A stretch of DNA of 64,000 bases, taken from contig CM055896.1 of assembly GCA_029582155.1 (NCBI GenBank), positions 10,347,463 through 10,411,462 of the forward strand, read 5' to 3'. The notes under the pieces were generated by a model that was not told where the DNA came from, did no database searches, and saw only the letters and a program-made list of their open reading frames with translations. Below are positions 21,611-35,515 of this stretch, piece after piece. The stretch is from Panopea generosa. Taxonomy: Eukaryota > Mollusca > Bivalvia > Adapedonta > Hiatellidae. Within the stretch, counting starts at the first letter, position 1; every line of letters starts with the position of its first letter. The position numbers were made by a program, and so were the translations under genes.

Positions 21611-21854
21611 AGTTACCATTCTGTCTTCTGATTGAAGGTCACTAAATGCAAGTTCTTTTTTGGTTATTATGTAGAAAATAACATTTTTGTTCCTGTGGAT
21701 ATTGTTTATTTTGTTTATTTACAATGTGTAAGTTACTGAGAGATGGTTATCACATTGTCATGAAGCAGTTGTATTGCAATGTTTTCTAACAGTGCTTTTG
21801 CAATGTTTTCAATAGTATTTTGTCTGATCCTCCCTTACAGTTAAGTATATCTTG

Positions 21855-22360
21855 GCTGTGTCACCATTGACAAGTAAACTGTTTTTATATTATGTTGGTG
21901 TCACCATTGACAAGTTAACAAATTCTATATCATGTCCATGTCACTATTGACAAGTTAACTGTTTCTATATCATGTCCATGTCACCATTGACAAGTTAACT
22001 GTTTCTATATCATGTCCGTGTCAGCATTGACAAGTTAACTGTTTCTATATCATGTCAATGTCACCATTGACAAATTAGCTGTTTCTATATCATGTCCGTA
22101 TCACCATTGACAAATTAACTGTTTCTGTATCATGTCCAAGTCGCAATTGACAAGTTAACTGTTTCTATATCATGTCCAAGTCACCATTGACAAGTTAAAT
22201 ATTTCTATATCATGTCCGTATCACCATTGACAAGTTAACTGTTTTCTATATCGTGTCTGTGCCACCGTTGACAAGTTACCTGTTTCTATTTTATATCAGT
22301 GTCACCATTGACAAGTTAACTGTTTATATATCACGGGTGTGTTAACATTTACAAGTTAAC
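21855..22360. repeat. 40 bp minisatellite, about 12 copies
   Basis: The unit is TGTCACCATTGACAAGTTAA followed by CTGTTTCTATATCATGTCCG. Confidence 0.93.
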
Positions 22361-22364
22361 TGTG

Positions 22365-23710
22365 TTTCTTTGAGAACCATGGATATCATTTATTATTGGG
22401 GTAAGTTTCTGTGAGAACCATGAATATAGTTTATTATGGGGAGTAAAGTTTCTGTAAGAACCATGAATATAGTTTATTATGGGGAGTAAAGTTTCTGTAA
22501 GAACCATGGATATAGTTTATTATGGGTGGAAAGTTTCTGTGAGAACCATAGATATAGTTTATTATGGGGAATATGTTTCTGCGAGAACCATGGATATAGC
22601 TTATTAAGGGAGGAAAGCTTCTGTGAGAACCGTGAATATACTTTATAATGGAAAGTAAGTTTCTGTGAGAACCATGAATATAGTTTATTATGGGGAGTAA
22701 GTTTCTTTGAGAACCATGGATATAGTTTATTATAGGGGGTAAGTTTCTGCGAGAACCATGGATAAAGATTATTAAGGGAGGAAAGCTTCTGTGAGAACCA
22801 TGAATATACTTTATAATGGAAAGTAAGTTACTGTGAGAACCATGGATATAGTTTATTATGGGGAGTAAGTTTCTTTGAGAACCATGGATATAGTTTATTA
22901 TGGGGAGTAAGTTTCATTGAGAACCATGGATATAGTTTATTATGGGGGGTAAGTTTCAGTGAGAACCATATATATAGTTTATTATAGGGGGATAAATTTC
23001 TGTGAGAACCATGGATATAGATTATTAAGGGAGGAAAGCTTCTGTGAGAACCGTGAATATACTTTATTTTGGGAAGTAAGTTTCTGTGAGAACCATGGAT
23101 ATAGTTTATTATAGGGGGTAAGTTTCTGCGAGAACCATGGATATAGTTTATTATGGGGAGTAAGTTTCTTTGAGAACCATGGATATAGTTTATTATGGGG
23201 GGTAAGTTTCAGTGAAACCATGGATATAGTTTATTATAGGGGGATAAATTTCTGCGAGAACCATGGATATAGATTATTAAGGGAGGAAAGCTTCTGTGAG
23301 AACCGTGAATATACTTTATTTTGGGAAATAAGTTTCTGTGAGAACCATGGATATAGTTTATTATGGGGAGTAAGTTTCTTTGAGAACCATGGATATAGTT
23401 TATTATGGGGAGTAAGTTTCTTTGAGAACCATGGATATAGTTTTTTATTATAGTGGGGTTAGTTTCAGTGAGAACCATGGATATAGTTTATTATAGGGGG
23501 ATAAATTTCTGCGAGAACCATGGATATAGATTATTAAGGGAGGAAAGCTTCTGTGAGAACCGTGAATATACTTTATTTTGGGAAATAAGTTTCTGTGAGA
23601 ACCATGGATATAGTTTATTAAGTGTGTGTGTGTGGGGGGGGGGGGGGAGTCTATAAGAACCATAGATATAGTTTATCATGGGGGGTAAGTTATTTTTTGT
23701 TTGAGAACCA
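22365..23710. repeat. ~42 bp minisatellite with higher-order structure
   Basis: The unit is about GAGAACCATGGATATAGTTT then ATTATGGGGAGTAAGTTTCT. Variant units (GATTATTAAGGGAGGAAAGC; GTGAATATACTTTATTTTGG) recur in the same order near 22590, 22760, 23000, 23270 and 23530. Blocks of several units were therefore duplicated together. It ends in a G run at 23633-23648. Confidence 0.92.
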
Positions 23711-23954
23711 TGAAAGTGACCAGAAAATTTACTCCAGTAGTAGCTACTTCTTTATAAAGTGGCCTCATATCTCTGATGGGTTTATTTCCTTTAACACAAG
23801 CCCTGTACCTGCATAATTATCCTGTTTTGTAAAACTTGTTTTAATTAATTGAATTTGTAACCTGTCTCTGTAAAGTAGAACTTGTGATCTATATAGGCCA
23901 AATGATAAGTAGATTTCCAGTGATGGTCTCACAAGCCGCTCTGTATGTTTTCTT

Positions 23955-24190
23955 TAATTGGTGTTTAACGCCATTTTCAACACATGAAAGGTTATATATG
24001 GTATGTACAGTTTTGATTGGTGGAGGAAACCTCAGATTGAATCTGAGTAGAGCTATCGTCCTTCCACAAGTAACTGGCAAACTTTCTCACATAAAGATTT
24101 TGGAGCAAGGTAGGCTCGAACATACAACCTCATCAGTGAGATGTAAGCGATCATTTAACGGCAGTGCCTTAGACTGCCCGGACACGGAGG
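23955..24190 (-). repeat. tRNA-derived SINE, family 1
   Basis: It matches 1845-2068 along its length (AGGTTATATATGGTATGTAC, CTATCGTCCTTCCACAAGTA, AACTTTCTCACATAAAG), with the tRNA-like head at the right. Confidence 0.65.
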
Positions 24191-25659
24191 ACCATGTGTT
24201 CTTTATAATGGCTGTACTAAAATTGAAACATTAATTGATAGAAGGGAAGATGTCGATCTGTATAACCATAACTTTCTCATACACCAGGCAACCTACAACC
24301 ATGTAACCAGCCCATTATGTTCCAATTCCATTGCTATTTTTGAAAAGTTACAGGTGGGGATTCCTTTAAACAAGAACCTACAAATATAAGGTATAGTTGA
24401 GAATGTTGCGAGGGTATTGATGCAGCTGGTCCATTGTGTAATGTTTCAGTAGATGGAGACAGAGTAGAATTTTGTGTTAACACATATGCAGGCCATAAGT
24501 GCTTTCATGAATGTGAAGTCTCTTTTTCTACATTTCAAACCAAGTTTGTACATTTCTATAAACTATTGTACATTTATGATAACAGCAACACGCGGAGGAA
24601 GTGTGTGTTTTTTTTTGTTTTTTTTTAAGTTCTTCCATTTTGACAATTTTTAGCCCGCAAAGATGTAATCTCAAAGGGCTAACACGTTATATACACTTTT
24701 TAATACATGTGGCAATCTGTTATTTATGAATCTATAATGCTGTAAGTATTATAGTATAGATATAAAGATGATTTGAGATATTTGTATTATTTTTCAGTAT
24801 TGTATATTATCATCTGTTCATTTATGTAAACATGTGTTCTTAGAACAGATTATGACATTTGAAAAGGATAAAAATTGTATATGTATTTATTTTGACAATT
24901 TAAATGATTTATACGTGATGAGGATGGTGCATGTAATATGAACTATTTTTATTTATGATGTTCATCTTCGACGTCTTTATCTTATTGTGTACTATATTAT
25001 TATAAATGTGTTACAAATTTGAATATTTTATTGTTCAACCAATCAGATCTATTGCTTTTGATGATGTCATTGTTGTCATATATTAAAGGTCATTAAGTGC
25101 ATTGCTATGGTAATTAAGGTCGTTGCTATAGTGATATGATCTGCTTGCCTCAAGGTCTCACTCAGCCGTGTAAATATTTGAGCCAAAAATATAATGAAAT
25201 TCATAAAACATTAAAAAAATGAAAATAAAAGACACAAATGTGCTTTATATTTTGTTTTGTTTTTATTTTTTTCCTTGAGAAAAATGAATTAAAACAACAG
25301 TAATGTTGCTGTCCTGGAAGATACAGGAGACTTTGTTCAACAGGATTTGCCTTAGATAATCAACTGATCATTTATAATTTATCACTGACCTGGTTTTAGT
25401 TTCACCAACATATTTAAGTGTATTCTTAAATAATCAAAAACTTAAATTTCAGAAAAGCATCAAAGAGATCATGATTTTAGACTGGTTACACTACACCTGT
25501 GTATGATTTTAGACTGGTTACAGTACACCTGCGTATGATTTTAGACTGGTTACAGTACACCTGCATGTTATTTCATTGTCATTTATTGAAGAGCAAGTAA
25601 CTGACCAGTCAAATTCAGTTATGTTTTAATGTATATAAGAAAATGTTGGTGAGTAAATT

Positions 25660-28465
25660 GCGAGGTGCATTATCCAATTATCACTGGCCTGGTATATTCT
25701 CCAATTATCACTGGCCTGGTATACTATCAACTTATCTCTGACCTGGTATATTATCCAATTATCACTGGCTTGGTATATTAACAACTTATCACTGGCCTGG
25801 TATATTATCCAATTATTACTGGTCTGGTATATTATCAACTTATCACTGGCCTCTGACCTGGTGTATTATCTTACCACTGGCCTAGTATATTATCAACTTA
25901 TCACTGGCCTGGTATATAATCAACTTACCACTGACCAGTATATTATCAAATTATCACTGGGCTGGTATATTATCAACTTATCTCTGACCTGGTATATTAT
26001 CCAATTATCACTGGCCAGGTATATTATCAACTTATCTTTGGCCCAGTTTGTTATCAACTTATCACTGGCTTTGTATATATTATCAACTAATCACAGCTGG
26101 TATATTATCAAGTGATCACTGGCCTGGTATATTATCAACTTATCACTGGCCTGGTATATTATCAACTTATCACTGAGCTGGTATATTATCAACTTATCTT
26201 TGGCCCAGTCTGTTATCAACTTATCACTGGCTTTGTATATATTATCAACTAATCACAGCTGGTATATTATCAAGTGATCACTGACCTGGTATATTATCAA
26301 CTTATCACTTGGCTGGTATATTATCAGCTTATCACTGACCCAGTCTATTATCAACTTATCACTGGCCCTGGATATTATCAACTTATCACTGGCCGTGTAT
26401 ATTATCAACTTATCACTGACCTGGTGTATTATCAACTTAACACTGGTGTGGTGTTTTATCAACTTATCACTGACCCGGTATATTATCAAACTATCACTGG
26501 CCTGGTATATTATTAACTTATCTCTGACCTGGTGTATTATCAACTTATCACTGGCCTGGTATATGATCAACTTATCACTAGCCTAACATATTATCAACTT
26601 TTCACTGGCCTGGTTTATAATCAATTATCACTGGCCTTGTATATTATCAACTTATGACTGACCTGGTATATTATTAATTTATCACTGGTCTGGTATATAA
26701 TCAACTTGTCACTGGCCTGGTATATAGTCAACTTGTCACTGTCCTGGTATATTATAAACTTATCACTGGCCTGGTATATGATCAACTTATCACTGGTCTG
26801 GTATATTATAAACTTATCACTGGCCTGGTATATGATCAACTTATCACTGGCCTGGTATATTATCAACTTAACACTGGCCTGGTATATTATCAACTTATCT
26901 CTGACCTAGTATATAATCAACTTATCACTGGCCTGGTATATTATCAACTTATCACTGGCCTGGTTTATTATCAACTTATCTCTGACCTGGTATATGATCA
27001 ACTTATCACTAGCCTAATATATTATCAACTTTTCACTGGCCTGGTATATAGTCAACTTGTCACTGTCCTGGTATATTATAAACTTATCACTGGCCTGGTA
27101 TATGATCAACTTATCACTGGTCTGGTATATTAACAACTAATCTCTGACCTGGTGCATTATCAACTTATCACTGGTCTGGTATATGATCAACTTATCACTA
27201 GCCTAGTATATTATCAACTTTTCACTAGCCTGGTATATAATCAACTTATCATTGGCCTGGTATATGATCAACTTATCACTGGCCTGGCATATTATCAACT
27301 TAACACTGGCCTGGTATATGATCAACTTATCACTGGGCAGGTATATGATCAACTTATCACTGGGCAGGTATATGATCAACTTAACACTGGCCTGGTATAT
27401 GATCAACTAATCACTGGGCAGGTATATGATCAACTTATCACTGGGCAGGTATATGATCAACTTATCACTGGGCAGGTATATGATCAACTTAACACTGGCC
27501 TGGTATATGATCAACTAATCACTGGTCTGGTATATGATCAACTTATCACTGGCCTGGTATATTATCAACTTATCACTGGCCAGGTATATTATCAACTTAA
27601 CACTGGCCTGGTATATGATCAACTAATCACTGGTCTGGTATATTATCAACTTATCACTGGCCTGGTATATTATCAACTTATCACTGGCCAGGTATATTAT
27701 CAACTTATCACTGGCCTGGTATATGATCAACTTATCACTGGCCTGGTATATTATCAACTTATCACTGGCCTGGTATATTATCAACTTATCACTGGCCTGG
27801 TATATTATCAACTTATCACTGGTCTGGTATATTATCAACTTATCACTGGCCTGGTATATTATCAACTTATCACTGGCCAGGTGTATTATCAACTTATCAC
27901 TGGCCTAGTGTATTACCAACTTATAATGGACCCGGTGTTTTATCAACTGATCACAGGCCCAGTGTATTATCAACTTAACTCTGACATGGTGTAATACCAA
28001 CTTATCACTGACCCAGTGTATTATCAACTTATCACTGACCTGGTGTATTACCAACTTATCACTGACCTGGTGTTTTATCAACTTATCACTGACCTGTTGT
28101 TATATCAACTTATCACTGACCTGGTGTATTACCAACTTATCACTGACATGGTGTATAACCAACTTATCACTGACCTGGTGTTATATCATCTTATCACTGA
28201 CCTGGTGTTTTATCAACTTATCACTGACCTGGTGTATTACCAACTTATCACTGACCTGGTGTTATATCAACTTATCACTGACCTGGTGTTTTATCAACTT
28301 ATCACTGACCTGGTGTATTACCAACTTATCACTGACCTGGTGTTATATCAACTTATCACTGACCTGGTGTATTATCAACTTATCACTGGCCAGGCGTATT
28401 ATCAACACCGACTGATCTGGTATATTATCAAATCATTACTAGCCGTGTGTATTATTAATTTCTAA
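25660..28465. repeat. 27 bp satellite array, about 100 copies
   Basis: The unit TTATCACTGGCCTGGTATAT plus TATCAAC covers 2.8 kb. Subfamilies are regional: GGCCTGGTATAT units dominate to about 27900, and GACCTGGTGTATTACC units from about 27990 to 28400. Some units have TATGATCAAC. The period is a multiple of three, which gives a 280-residue repetitive open frame at 27152-27994 (nine-residue LITGLVYYQ unit) and others on both strands. Confidence 0.97.
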
Positions 28466-29210
28466 GTGTGGATAGCGGTTCGTAGCTGCTAAGGTAGTAT
28501 GGAAACGTGATGCATTCCCTTATTAAAATAAAATGAAGGACAATGAAGACAAGTGAAAATTAAGTGAATGAATGATGATGATTTAAACTACATAGTTGTT
28601 CAAAATATCATAACACGGCTCTGTTTAAATGTACTTACATGCCAAGAATATTGAAAACTTTGAGACATCTTTGTGTGTTAAGTTACATGTCGTTTAGATG
28701 ACCAGTATATCCACCGTGAATGTGTAGAGAAACCTCTCTCGAGAACGACCGTCCAATTGATCGCGCTGTTGTCGGAATAAAATAAATGTGTTTCCAATTC
28801 TCACAAATATGTCAAAAATACAGAACCTGTTTGGACTTTGTAGTGGACTTAGTAATCAGAAGCTGTGTCACTGATGACCTGTTTGTCTTGTGCACATTTA
28901 AATATTTCCCAGAAGGCCACTACTTCATTAACCATATAGCAGCGAAGAAAACAATGATAATGAAATGAACTCGTGAGAGATGTGAATAGATATGCAGACG
29001 TGAAATACCTTAATGAATGACTATACGTATATTGATGGTAACCCTCTCATACGCGGCAGTGCCTCGGGCCAGAGTCTGAAGTATATAAGCAGAGACACAA
29101 TACACATATTATGTCTCTGATATAAGTAATATAATTAAGTCACTGCTCCGACTTAAATTCGCTTTTCACTTCTTTCAGTTATTTAATAGTATAAGGTTAT
29201 TTTATTACTC

Positions 29211-29290
29211 GTACGTAATGTGGTGAAAACCATATTGGACTCGGCGCCTGCGGCGTATCATCCAATATGTTTTCCACCACACTATGTACC
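29211..29290. repeat. Near-perfect foldback (hairpin) of about 80 bp
   Basis: Arms of about 29 bases: the left arm GTACGTAATGTGGTGAAAAC.. continuing to ATATTGGA pairs with the right arm TCCAATATGTTTTCCACCAC..GTAC. A GC-rich loop (CTCGGCGCCTGCGGCG) lies between. It could be a small MITE or its remnant. Confidence 0.75.
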
Positions 29291-29688
29291 TGTACAATAT
29301 ATTCCCATAGTGTACAAAACACTGTAAAATGATATATTTATTCTATACCTCAATCTGAAAGAAATTTATCAAAAGAGAAAAAGAAAATCAAGTAAATGAA
29401 ACCGTGAGTTCAAAGCGGCAGACGAAGGAGTTGCAGTGACAGATATTCGGATTTTCTCAACGTCAATGTCGTGCGGAACATTTTGTCGGTTGTTTGTTTT
29501 TATCTTTAAAATTTCTGCTAAATTTATTACCTTTTTTTTTAAGAGGCCATCTATAATTTTGAACTGTACAATGTAAAAGTTATTGGATCCAATAAACTTC
29601 TACATAGTGTACGGTCACGTGGTAACATCCGGAGTAGGTGATTGGCTATACACTTATAGAATAATACTTTTGAAAAAGAAATATAGTA

Positions 29689-29693
<5 letters not shown>

Positions 29694-29748
<55 letters not shown>

Positions 29749-29775
29749 ATATATATATATATATATATATATACA
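29694..29775. repeat. (TA)n microsatellite
   Basis: Two TA runs separated by TATTGTATA. Confidence 0.95.
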
Positions 29776-30434
29776 ATATCAGCTTATTTTACATTGAGAC
29801 AAGAGCTAAACATACGCAAATCTATAATGTTACTTAAAATAGAATTGAATGTAGATTCAATATTTGATCAAAGTACTATTAGTCAGGCTTTAATAAATAT
29901 TCATACGCATTCCTAATTTGATTTAACATTGTAGCGTTTGGTTTATTTTTAAAATAAATACTAGTACACAATGTCCCTAGTATATTTCTTTTGTTTGATT
30001 TGTTTCTGTTCGCTTGTGTTAGATTATTTGAAAAAATAAAATTCGAGGAATTAAAAAATAGTCCCTGCCGCGTATTACATTTTGGCAGTGACCAACACTA
30101 CAAAGCGTAAACACGGGACATAAAGATGAAGCCACTTCCGGAGCGCAATTCTTCACCAATCATGTCGGTGTGTTTATCAAGGACTATAGAAGAACAGGTC
30201 ACCGTATATTATTTTTTTGTTTTTGTTTTGTTTTTTAGTTTATACGTGCTTGTTTTACTCAACTTGATGTGAACATTGTATTTTGTTTTTGTCAAATTCA
30301 TGTTGAACATGAATAAATAACAATAAAATGTTCTTCTCTTTATTTAATTGGCCCTGCAACGGCTCGCATTAATCACTAGTCAAGTGTAATATAAAATGTA
30401 ATGACAACTATAACCAGGGACATATGACTAGTTT

Positions 30435-30645
30435 AAAACTTATTTATTTTACTTGGATTGTGAAACATAACTTATACAAATCACACTCGAAGACTTCCTG
30501 GGTAGAACGAGTACTAGGCATGCGCGAAGAACGTGTCTTGCCCATTGACAAGGACAACTCTCACAGCTGCGACGACTCGCCGATCATGCGTCCGATGTTT
30601 TACCACTGGACCACACGCTCCGGAGAGATGACTCACCAAGACGAA
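30435..30645 (-). repeat. tRNA-derived SINE, family 3
   Basis: It shares ACTCGAAG.CTTCC.GGGT, GTGTCTTGC and TTTTACCACTGGACCACACG with 36793-37002, with the tRNA-like head at the right end. Confidence 0.6.
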
Positions 30646-31207
30646 TCAATATAAGTGTTTACTTGACAAAACAAATAATGTGAATAGATAGACAATGGTT
30701 ATATAAAACTGTTTTACATAGGCATATCGTTGGATTTAATATTAATGTATTCATGTAGGCCTATGTATGAACACCCCTTTTATTTAAAAATACTGTCTAT
30801 TACTTTGTGTTTTCTCTGAGAATGTTATGCCACCAGACTTTGTCAATATAGCTTATCTCAAACTTCTTCTTATCTAAGTTTTGATAACCACGATGATATA
30901 ATAAATATTATACAGAATACAGTACACGGTTACATAGAATTATCAAATAATTATCACATGTACTTGTAAGTCAAACATGATAAACATTCACAGATTCCCT
31001 CATTAGCTCTTCCGTTATTCAATTTACACCAACCTACATAGAGAGAAATTTGAATAAATGCAAACTTTCAAAATTTAAAAGTGGTAAATCTCTAAGGTTT
31101 ATAAATATGCTATGGATTGATAGCCTTTCTACTGATATATAATTGTAAATTTATCAACAGAATAGAGCAGAACATAATTTTACTGACTTAATCTGATACA
31201 AATACCA

Positions 31208-31209
31208 TT

Positions 31210-31257
<48 letters not shown>
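31208..31257. repeat. (TA)n microsatellite
   Basis: About 24 TA units. Confidence 0.95.
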
Positions 31258-31260
<3 letters not shown>

Positions 31261-31744
31261 GTACATTTGAGAACGTTTTAATCAGTATAATATTTACATT
31301 GTTATTATATGTAATGTTAAAATTAAGTTCTCTATTTAAAAGTCATAAATGAATTGAAGCAAAAACAAACATAATTCAATATCATGTGGTATAATCGACC
31401 CAACAACTCTCTTTGTATAATAAGTAAATTTTATTCACATAATTATAAAGTTCGCATAAGTTTAAAGTCACAAACTAACCCTAGCCTAACTGACATGTTA
31501 CCGTGCTCGTGTCTACTCCAACTGACGGACCTATCTCTACTCAAATCAGTCTCTGAATGAATAAACAACTATTCTATCATTGGTCAATTCATTTCTACTT
31601 TTTCTATTGGTCAGTATTCTAGTTACAGATCTTAAGATCCAGCCCTCAAAATTAACTGTCATCTATACATCAAGATAACCCTAGGCTATTATTTATCTCC
31701 AGTAACATGTCATCCTATCCTATTAACCTGTCATAATATGTACA

Positions 31745-34360
31745 TACAATTTCTTAACTCCATTTATATAACAATCACTCATAAATTGAGGATGGAATAC
31801 AAAGTTGATAGAGTCACATCCTCACCACTCCAAAGTTGATAAAACCTTCCCATCTCCCACCATTTCAAAGTTTAAACAACCTTCCCCTCTCCCACCATTT
31901 CAAAGTTGATCAGTCCCTCCTCCCCCCCACCACTCCAAAGATGATACTGCCTCCTCCTCCCCCACCTCTCCAAAGTTGGAACAGCCACTTTTCCTTCCTC
32001 CACATACCTTTCACCCACACTCCAAAGTTGATACAACCTCCCTCTCCCCCAACATTCCAAAGTTGATAAGACCCTCATCCCCTCCCCATCACTCCAAAGT
32101 TGTCCCCACCACTCCAAAGTTGATACAGTTCCCCTCTCCCACCACTCCAAAGTTGATACAGCCCCCCTCCCACACTATTCCAAGTTGATAAGTCCCTCTT
32201 CCCCCACCCCACCACTCCAAAGGTGATACAAACCCCTCCCACACCACTTCAAAGTTGATACACCCCGCTCCCACACCCTTCCAACTTGATAAGTCCCTCC
32301 TCCCCTCCCCATCACTGCAAAGTTGATACAGTCCCCTCCCACACCATTCCAAGTTGATAAACCCCTCCTCCCCTCACCAACACTCCAAAGATGATACAGA
32401 CCCCTCCCCCACCACTCCAACGTTGATATAGCACCCTCCCCCACCACTCCAAAGTTGATACAGCCCCCTCCCACACCATTCCAAGTTGATAAGTCCCTCC
32501 TCCCCTCCCCAACACCCCAAAGGTGATACAGACCCCTCCCACACCACTCAAAAGTTGATACAGCCCCCTCCCCCACCACTCCAAAGTTGATACAGCCCCC
32601 TCCCCCACCACTCCAAAGTTGATTAGTCCCGCCTCCCCTTCCCCATCATTCCAAAGGTGATACAGCCACCTCCCTCACCACTCCAAATTTGATACAGCAC
32701 CCTCACACACCATTCCAAGTTAATAAGTCCTCTTCTCCTCCCCCACCACTCCAAAGGTGATACAATTTCTTAACTCCATTTATATAACAATCACTCATAA
32801 ATTGAGGATGGAATACAAAGTTGATAGAGTCACATCCTCACCACTCAAAAGTTGATACAGCCCCCTCCCCCACCACTCCAAAGTTGATACAGCCCCCTCC
32901 CACACCATTCCAAGTTGATTAGTCCCGCCTCCCCCCTTCCCCATCATTCCAAAGGTGATACAGCCACCTCCCTCACCACTCCAAAGTTTATACAGCACCA
33001 TCCCACACCATTCCAAGTTTATAAGTCCTTTTCCCCTCCCCCACCACTCCAAAGGTGATAGGTGATACAGCCCCCTCCACCACCACTCCAAAGTTGATAC
33101 AGCCTTATCTCCCTCACCACTCCAAAGTTGATACAGCACCCTCCCACACCATTCCAAGTTAATAAGTCCTTTCCCCTCCCCCACCACTCCAAAGGTGATA
33201 CAGCCCCCTCCGCCACCACTCCAAAGTTGATACAGCCTCATCTCCCTCACCACTCCAAAGTTGATACAGCACCCTCCCACACCATTCCAAGTTTATAAGT
33301 CCTCTTCCCGTCCCCCACCACTCCAAAGGTGATACAGCCCCCTCTGCCACCACTCCAAAGTTGATACAGCCCCCTCCGCCACCACTCCAAAGTTGATACA
33401 GCCCCCTCCCCCACCACTCCAAAGGTGATACAGCCACCTCCCACACCATTCCAAGTTTATAAGTCCTTTTCCCCTCCCCCACCACTCCAAAGGTGATACA
33501 GCCCCCTCCCACACCATTCCAAAGTTGATACAGCCTCATCTCCCTCACCACTCCAAAGTTGATACAGCACCCTCCCACACCATTCCAAATTTATAAGTCC
33601 ATTTCCCCTCCCCCACCACTCCAAAGGTGATACAGCCCCCTCCGCCACCACTCCATAGGTGATACAGCCCCTCCCCCACCATTCCAAAGTTGATACAGCC
33701 TCATCTCCCTCACCACTCCAAAGTTGATACAGCACCTCCCACACCATTCCAAGTTTATAAGTCCTCTTCCCCTCCCCCACCACTCCAAAGGTGATACAGC
33801 CCCCTCCCAAACCATTCTAAAGTTGATACAGCCTCATCTCCCTCATTACTCCAAAGTTGATACAGCACCCTCCCACACCATTCCAAGTTTAGAAGTCCTC
33901 TTCCCCTCCCCCACCACTCCAAAGGTGATACAGCCCCCTCTGCCACCACTCCAAAGTTGATACAGCCCCCTCCCCCACCACTCCAAAGTTGATACAGCCC
34001 CCTCCCCCACCATTCCAAAGTTGATACAGCCCCCTCCCCCACCACTCCAAAGTTGATACAGCACCCTCCCACACCATTCCAAGTTTATAAGTCCTGTTCC
34101 CCTCCCCCACCACTCCAAAGGTGATACAGCCACCTCCCTCACCACTCCAAAGTTGATACAGCCTCATCTCCCTCATCACTCCAAAGTTGATACAGCACCC
34201 TCCCACACCATTCCAAGTTTAAAAGTCATCTTCCCCTCCCCAACCACTCCAAAGGTGATACAGCCCCTCCCCCACCACTCCAAAGTTGATACAGCCTCAT
34301 CTCCCTCACCTATCCAAAGTTGATACAGCCCCCTCCCCCACCATTCCAAAGTTGATACTG
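31745..34360. repeat. ~30 bp C-rich minisatellite downstream of copy 1
   Basis: The unit is about CCACTCCAAAGTTGATACAG plus CCCCCTCCC. Blocks of four to five variant units (including CCATTCCAAGTTTATAAGTC) repeat as higher-order modules. About 85 bases of the non-repeat left flank (31745-31830) reappear inside the array at 32761-32846. An array of the same unit occupies the same position beside copy 2 (51670-54530). Confidence 0.95.
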
Positions 34361-35350
34361 CTGACTATCACAACAGCAGCCTCCTGCTGTGTGAGAGACG
34401 TAAAATGCCCGTGTATATTGACATAGAATTTTCTGATAATTTGATATCATGGATCTAATTCAGTGTTGCTCTGGAATAGGATACTTGTTACTAGAGGACG
34501 TGATGGAGATGAAAAATGAAAAAAAAAGATGAACAAATAAACTGTTCAGTTATTCTACTGAGTGTGTTGTTACGTTATTGTTTATAAATACAAGTTATGT
34601 TTCTTAACTATTGTTTAAAACTCGAATTGAACTGTTTAATTAAAAGTCAATAGACTAAAACACAAGAACCTAAACATGGCACTAGGCGGTCACATGGATA
34701 GTGATTGTCGGCCTTTGTTCCGATGATATTTTTTATTTTTTTAAATGATCCTTTTCAGGAACCATGAACCCCTGAACAAAACCTGATTTTCTTGTTTACG
34801 TCATTTCTCTACTACGGCAATGTTTAAGAACTCAACATATCTGATGGATTTATGTTTTATTATAGAAAAAAATAAAATTGTATTCTTAATTGTGCTCCAC
34901 ACCAAAACATTAATAAATCTAATACATCAAGCTAGTAGTTATATAAAAAAATGCAAAAAAATTGTATCTCGGCTGAATAGATTAAAAAAAAAATTAAAAA
35001 AATGGTTATATTCAAACTTAAAACAAACTTTTCCAGGACTTTTATTATTATCTATATATATCCATATGTTTGTTTCAATTAACTATTATATGTCAACTGT
35101 TTTAAATATGCTTTCAGAAGAGTGACTTTGTCAGAAGAGAGACTTTGTACAAGCTAGAAATAGCCTTCTTCTCAATTCTATTGTTATGTATCGCCATATA
35201 TTTGAATATATGTTTATGTTATATGTTGATAACAAATAAATATTGTTTAAACTAAATATGCTTGTGAATTTCTTGTAAAACCTACATTTTAAGACTCAGT
35301 TCAAAGTCGAACATGTTATTGGTGAGGTATAACAAAAAAAGAAACTTTCT

Positions 35351-35356
35351 TTTATT
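35351..35356 (-). terminator. Candidate polyadenylation signal, copy 1
   Basis: AATAAA on the minus strand, about 160 bases after the stop codon. The same motif sits about 150 bases after the stop in copy 2 (56115-56120). Confidence 0.5.
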
Positions 35357-35515
35357 TCTAATAGATTCTAAAAATACCTTAAGCTTAAATACTGGAAAGT
35401 AACATCAACTTATCTATTGGAAAAAAGGACATAAAACTATAGAAATCGTCAGAAAATTATAAAAAAAAAACTAAAAGGTGAAACTGTATAAAATAATAAG
35501 AATGAAACTATACTC

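Larger units (their letters stand above)
12680..25240 (+). other. AFF 3' UTR and downstream repeat-rich DNA, no gene seen
   Basis: No coding exon was recognised here apart from the repeats listed separately. The start must be AFF 3' UTR. AATAAA signals followed by GT-rich sequence occur near 15656 and near 25221 (AATAAAAGACAC, then a T/G-rich tract), so either a short or a very long 3' UTR is possible. A TGTAAATA Pumilio-type site occurs at about 25169. The true end cannot be told from sequence alone. Confidence 0.45.
28470..31740. other. Intergenic DNA, no gene seen
   Basis: AT-rich sequence between the 27 bp satellite and copy 1 of the duplication. It contains a foldback, TA microsatellites and a SINE, listed separately. 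Similarity to the copy 2 side begins at about 30890 (compare 51220). Confidence 0.5.

Noticed and set aside
21085-21619. Thr/His/Gln-rich minus-strand frames of 144-167 residues
   Set aside because: They are products of the 22 bp minisatellite; two overlapping frames are equally open.
27152-27994. 280-residue open frame with LITGLVYYQ-type repeats
   Set aside because: It lies wholly inside the 27 bp array, and other frames and the opposite strand are also open. There is no signal peptide, flanking exon or non-repeat part.
32089-34206. Many Trp/Gly/Cys-rich minus-strand frames
   Set aside because: All come from the C-rich minisatellite. Several overlap in different frames and none has a domain or splice context.
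34820-35125. 101-residue plus-strand frame downstream of copy 1
   Set aside because: It is Lys/Leu/Ile-rich, AT-driven and disrupted in the matching region of copy 2. It has no recognisable domain.
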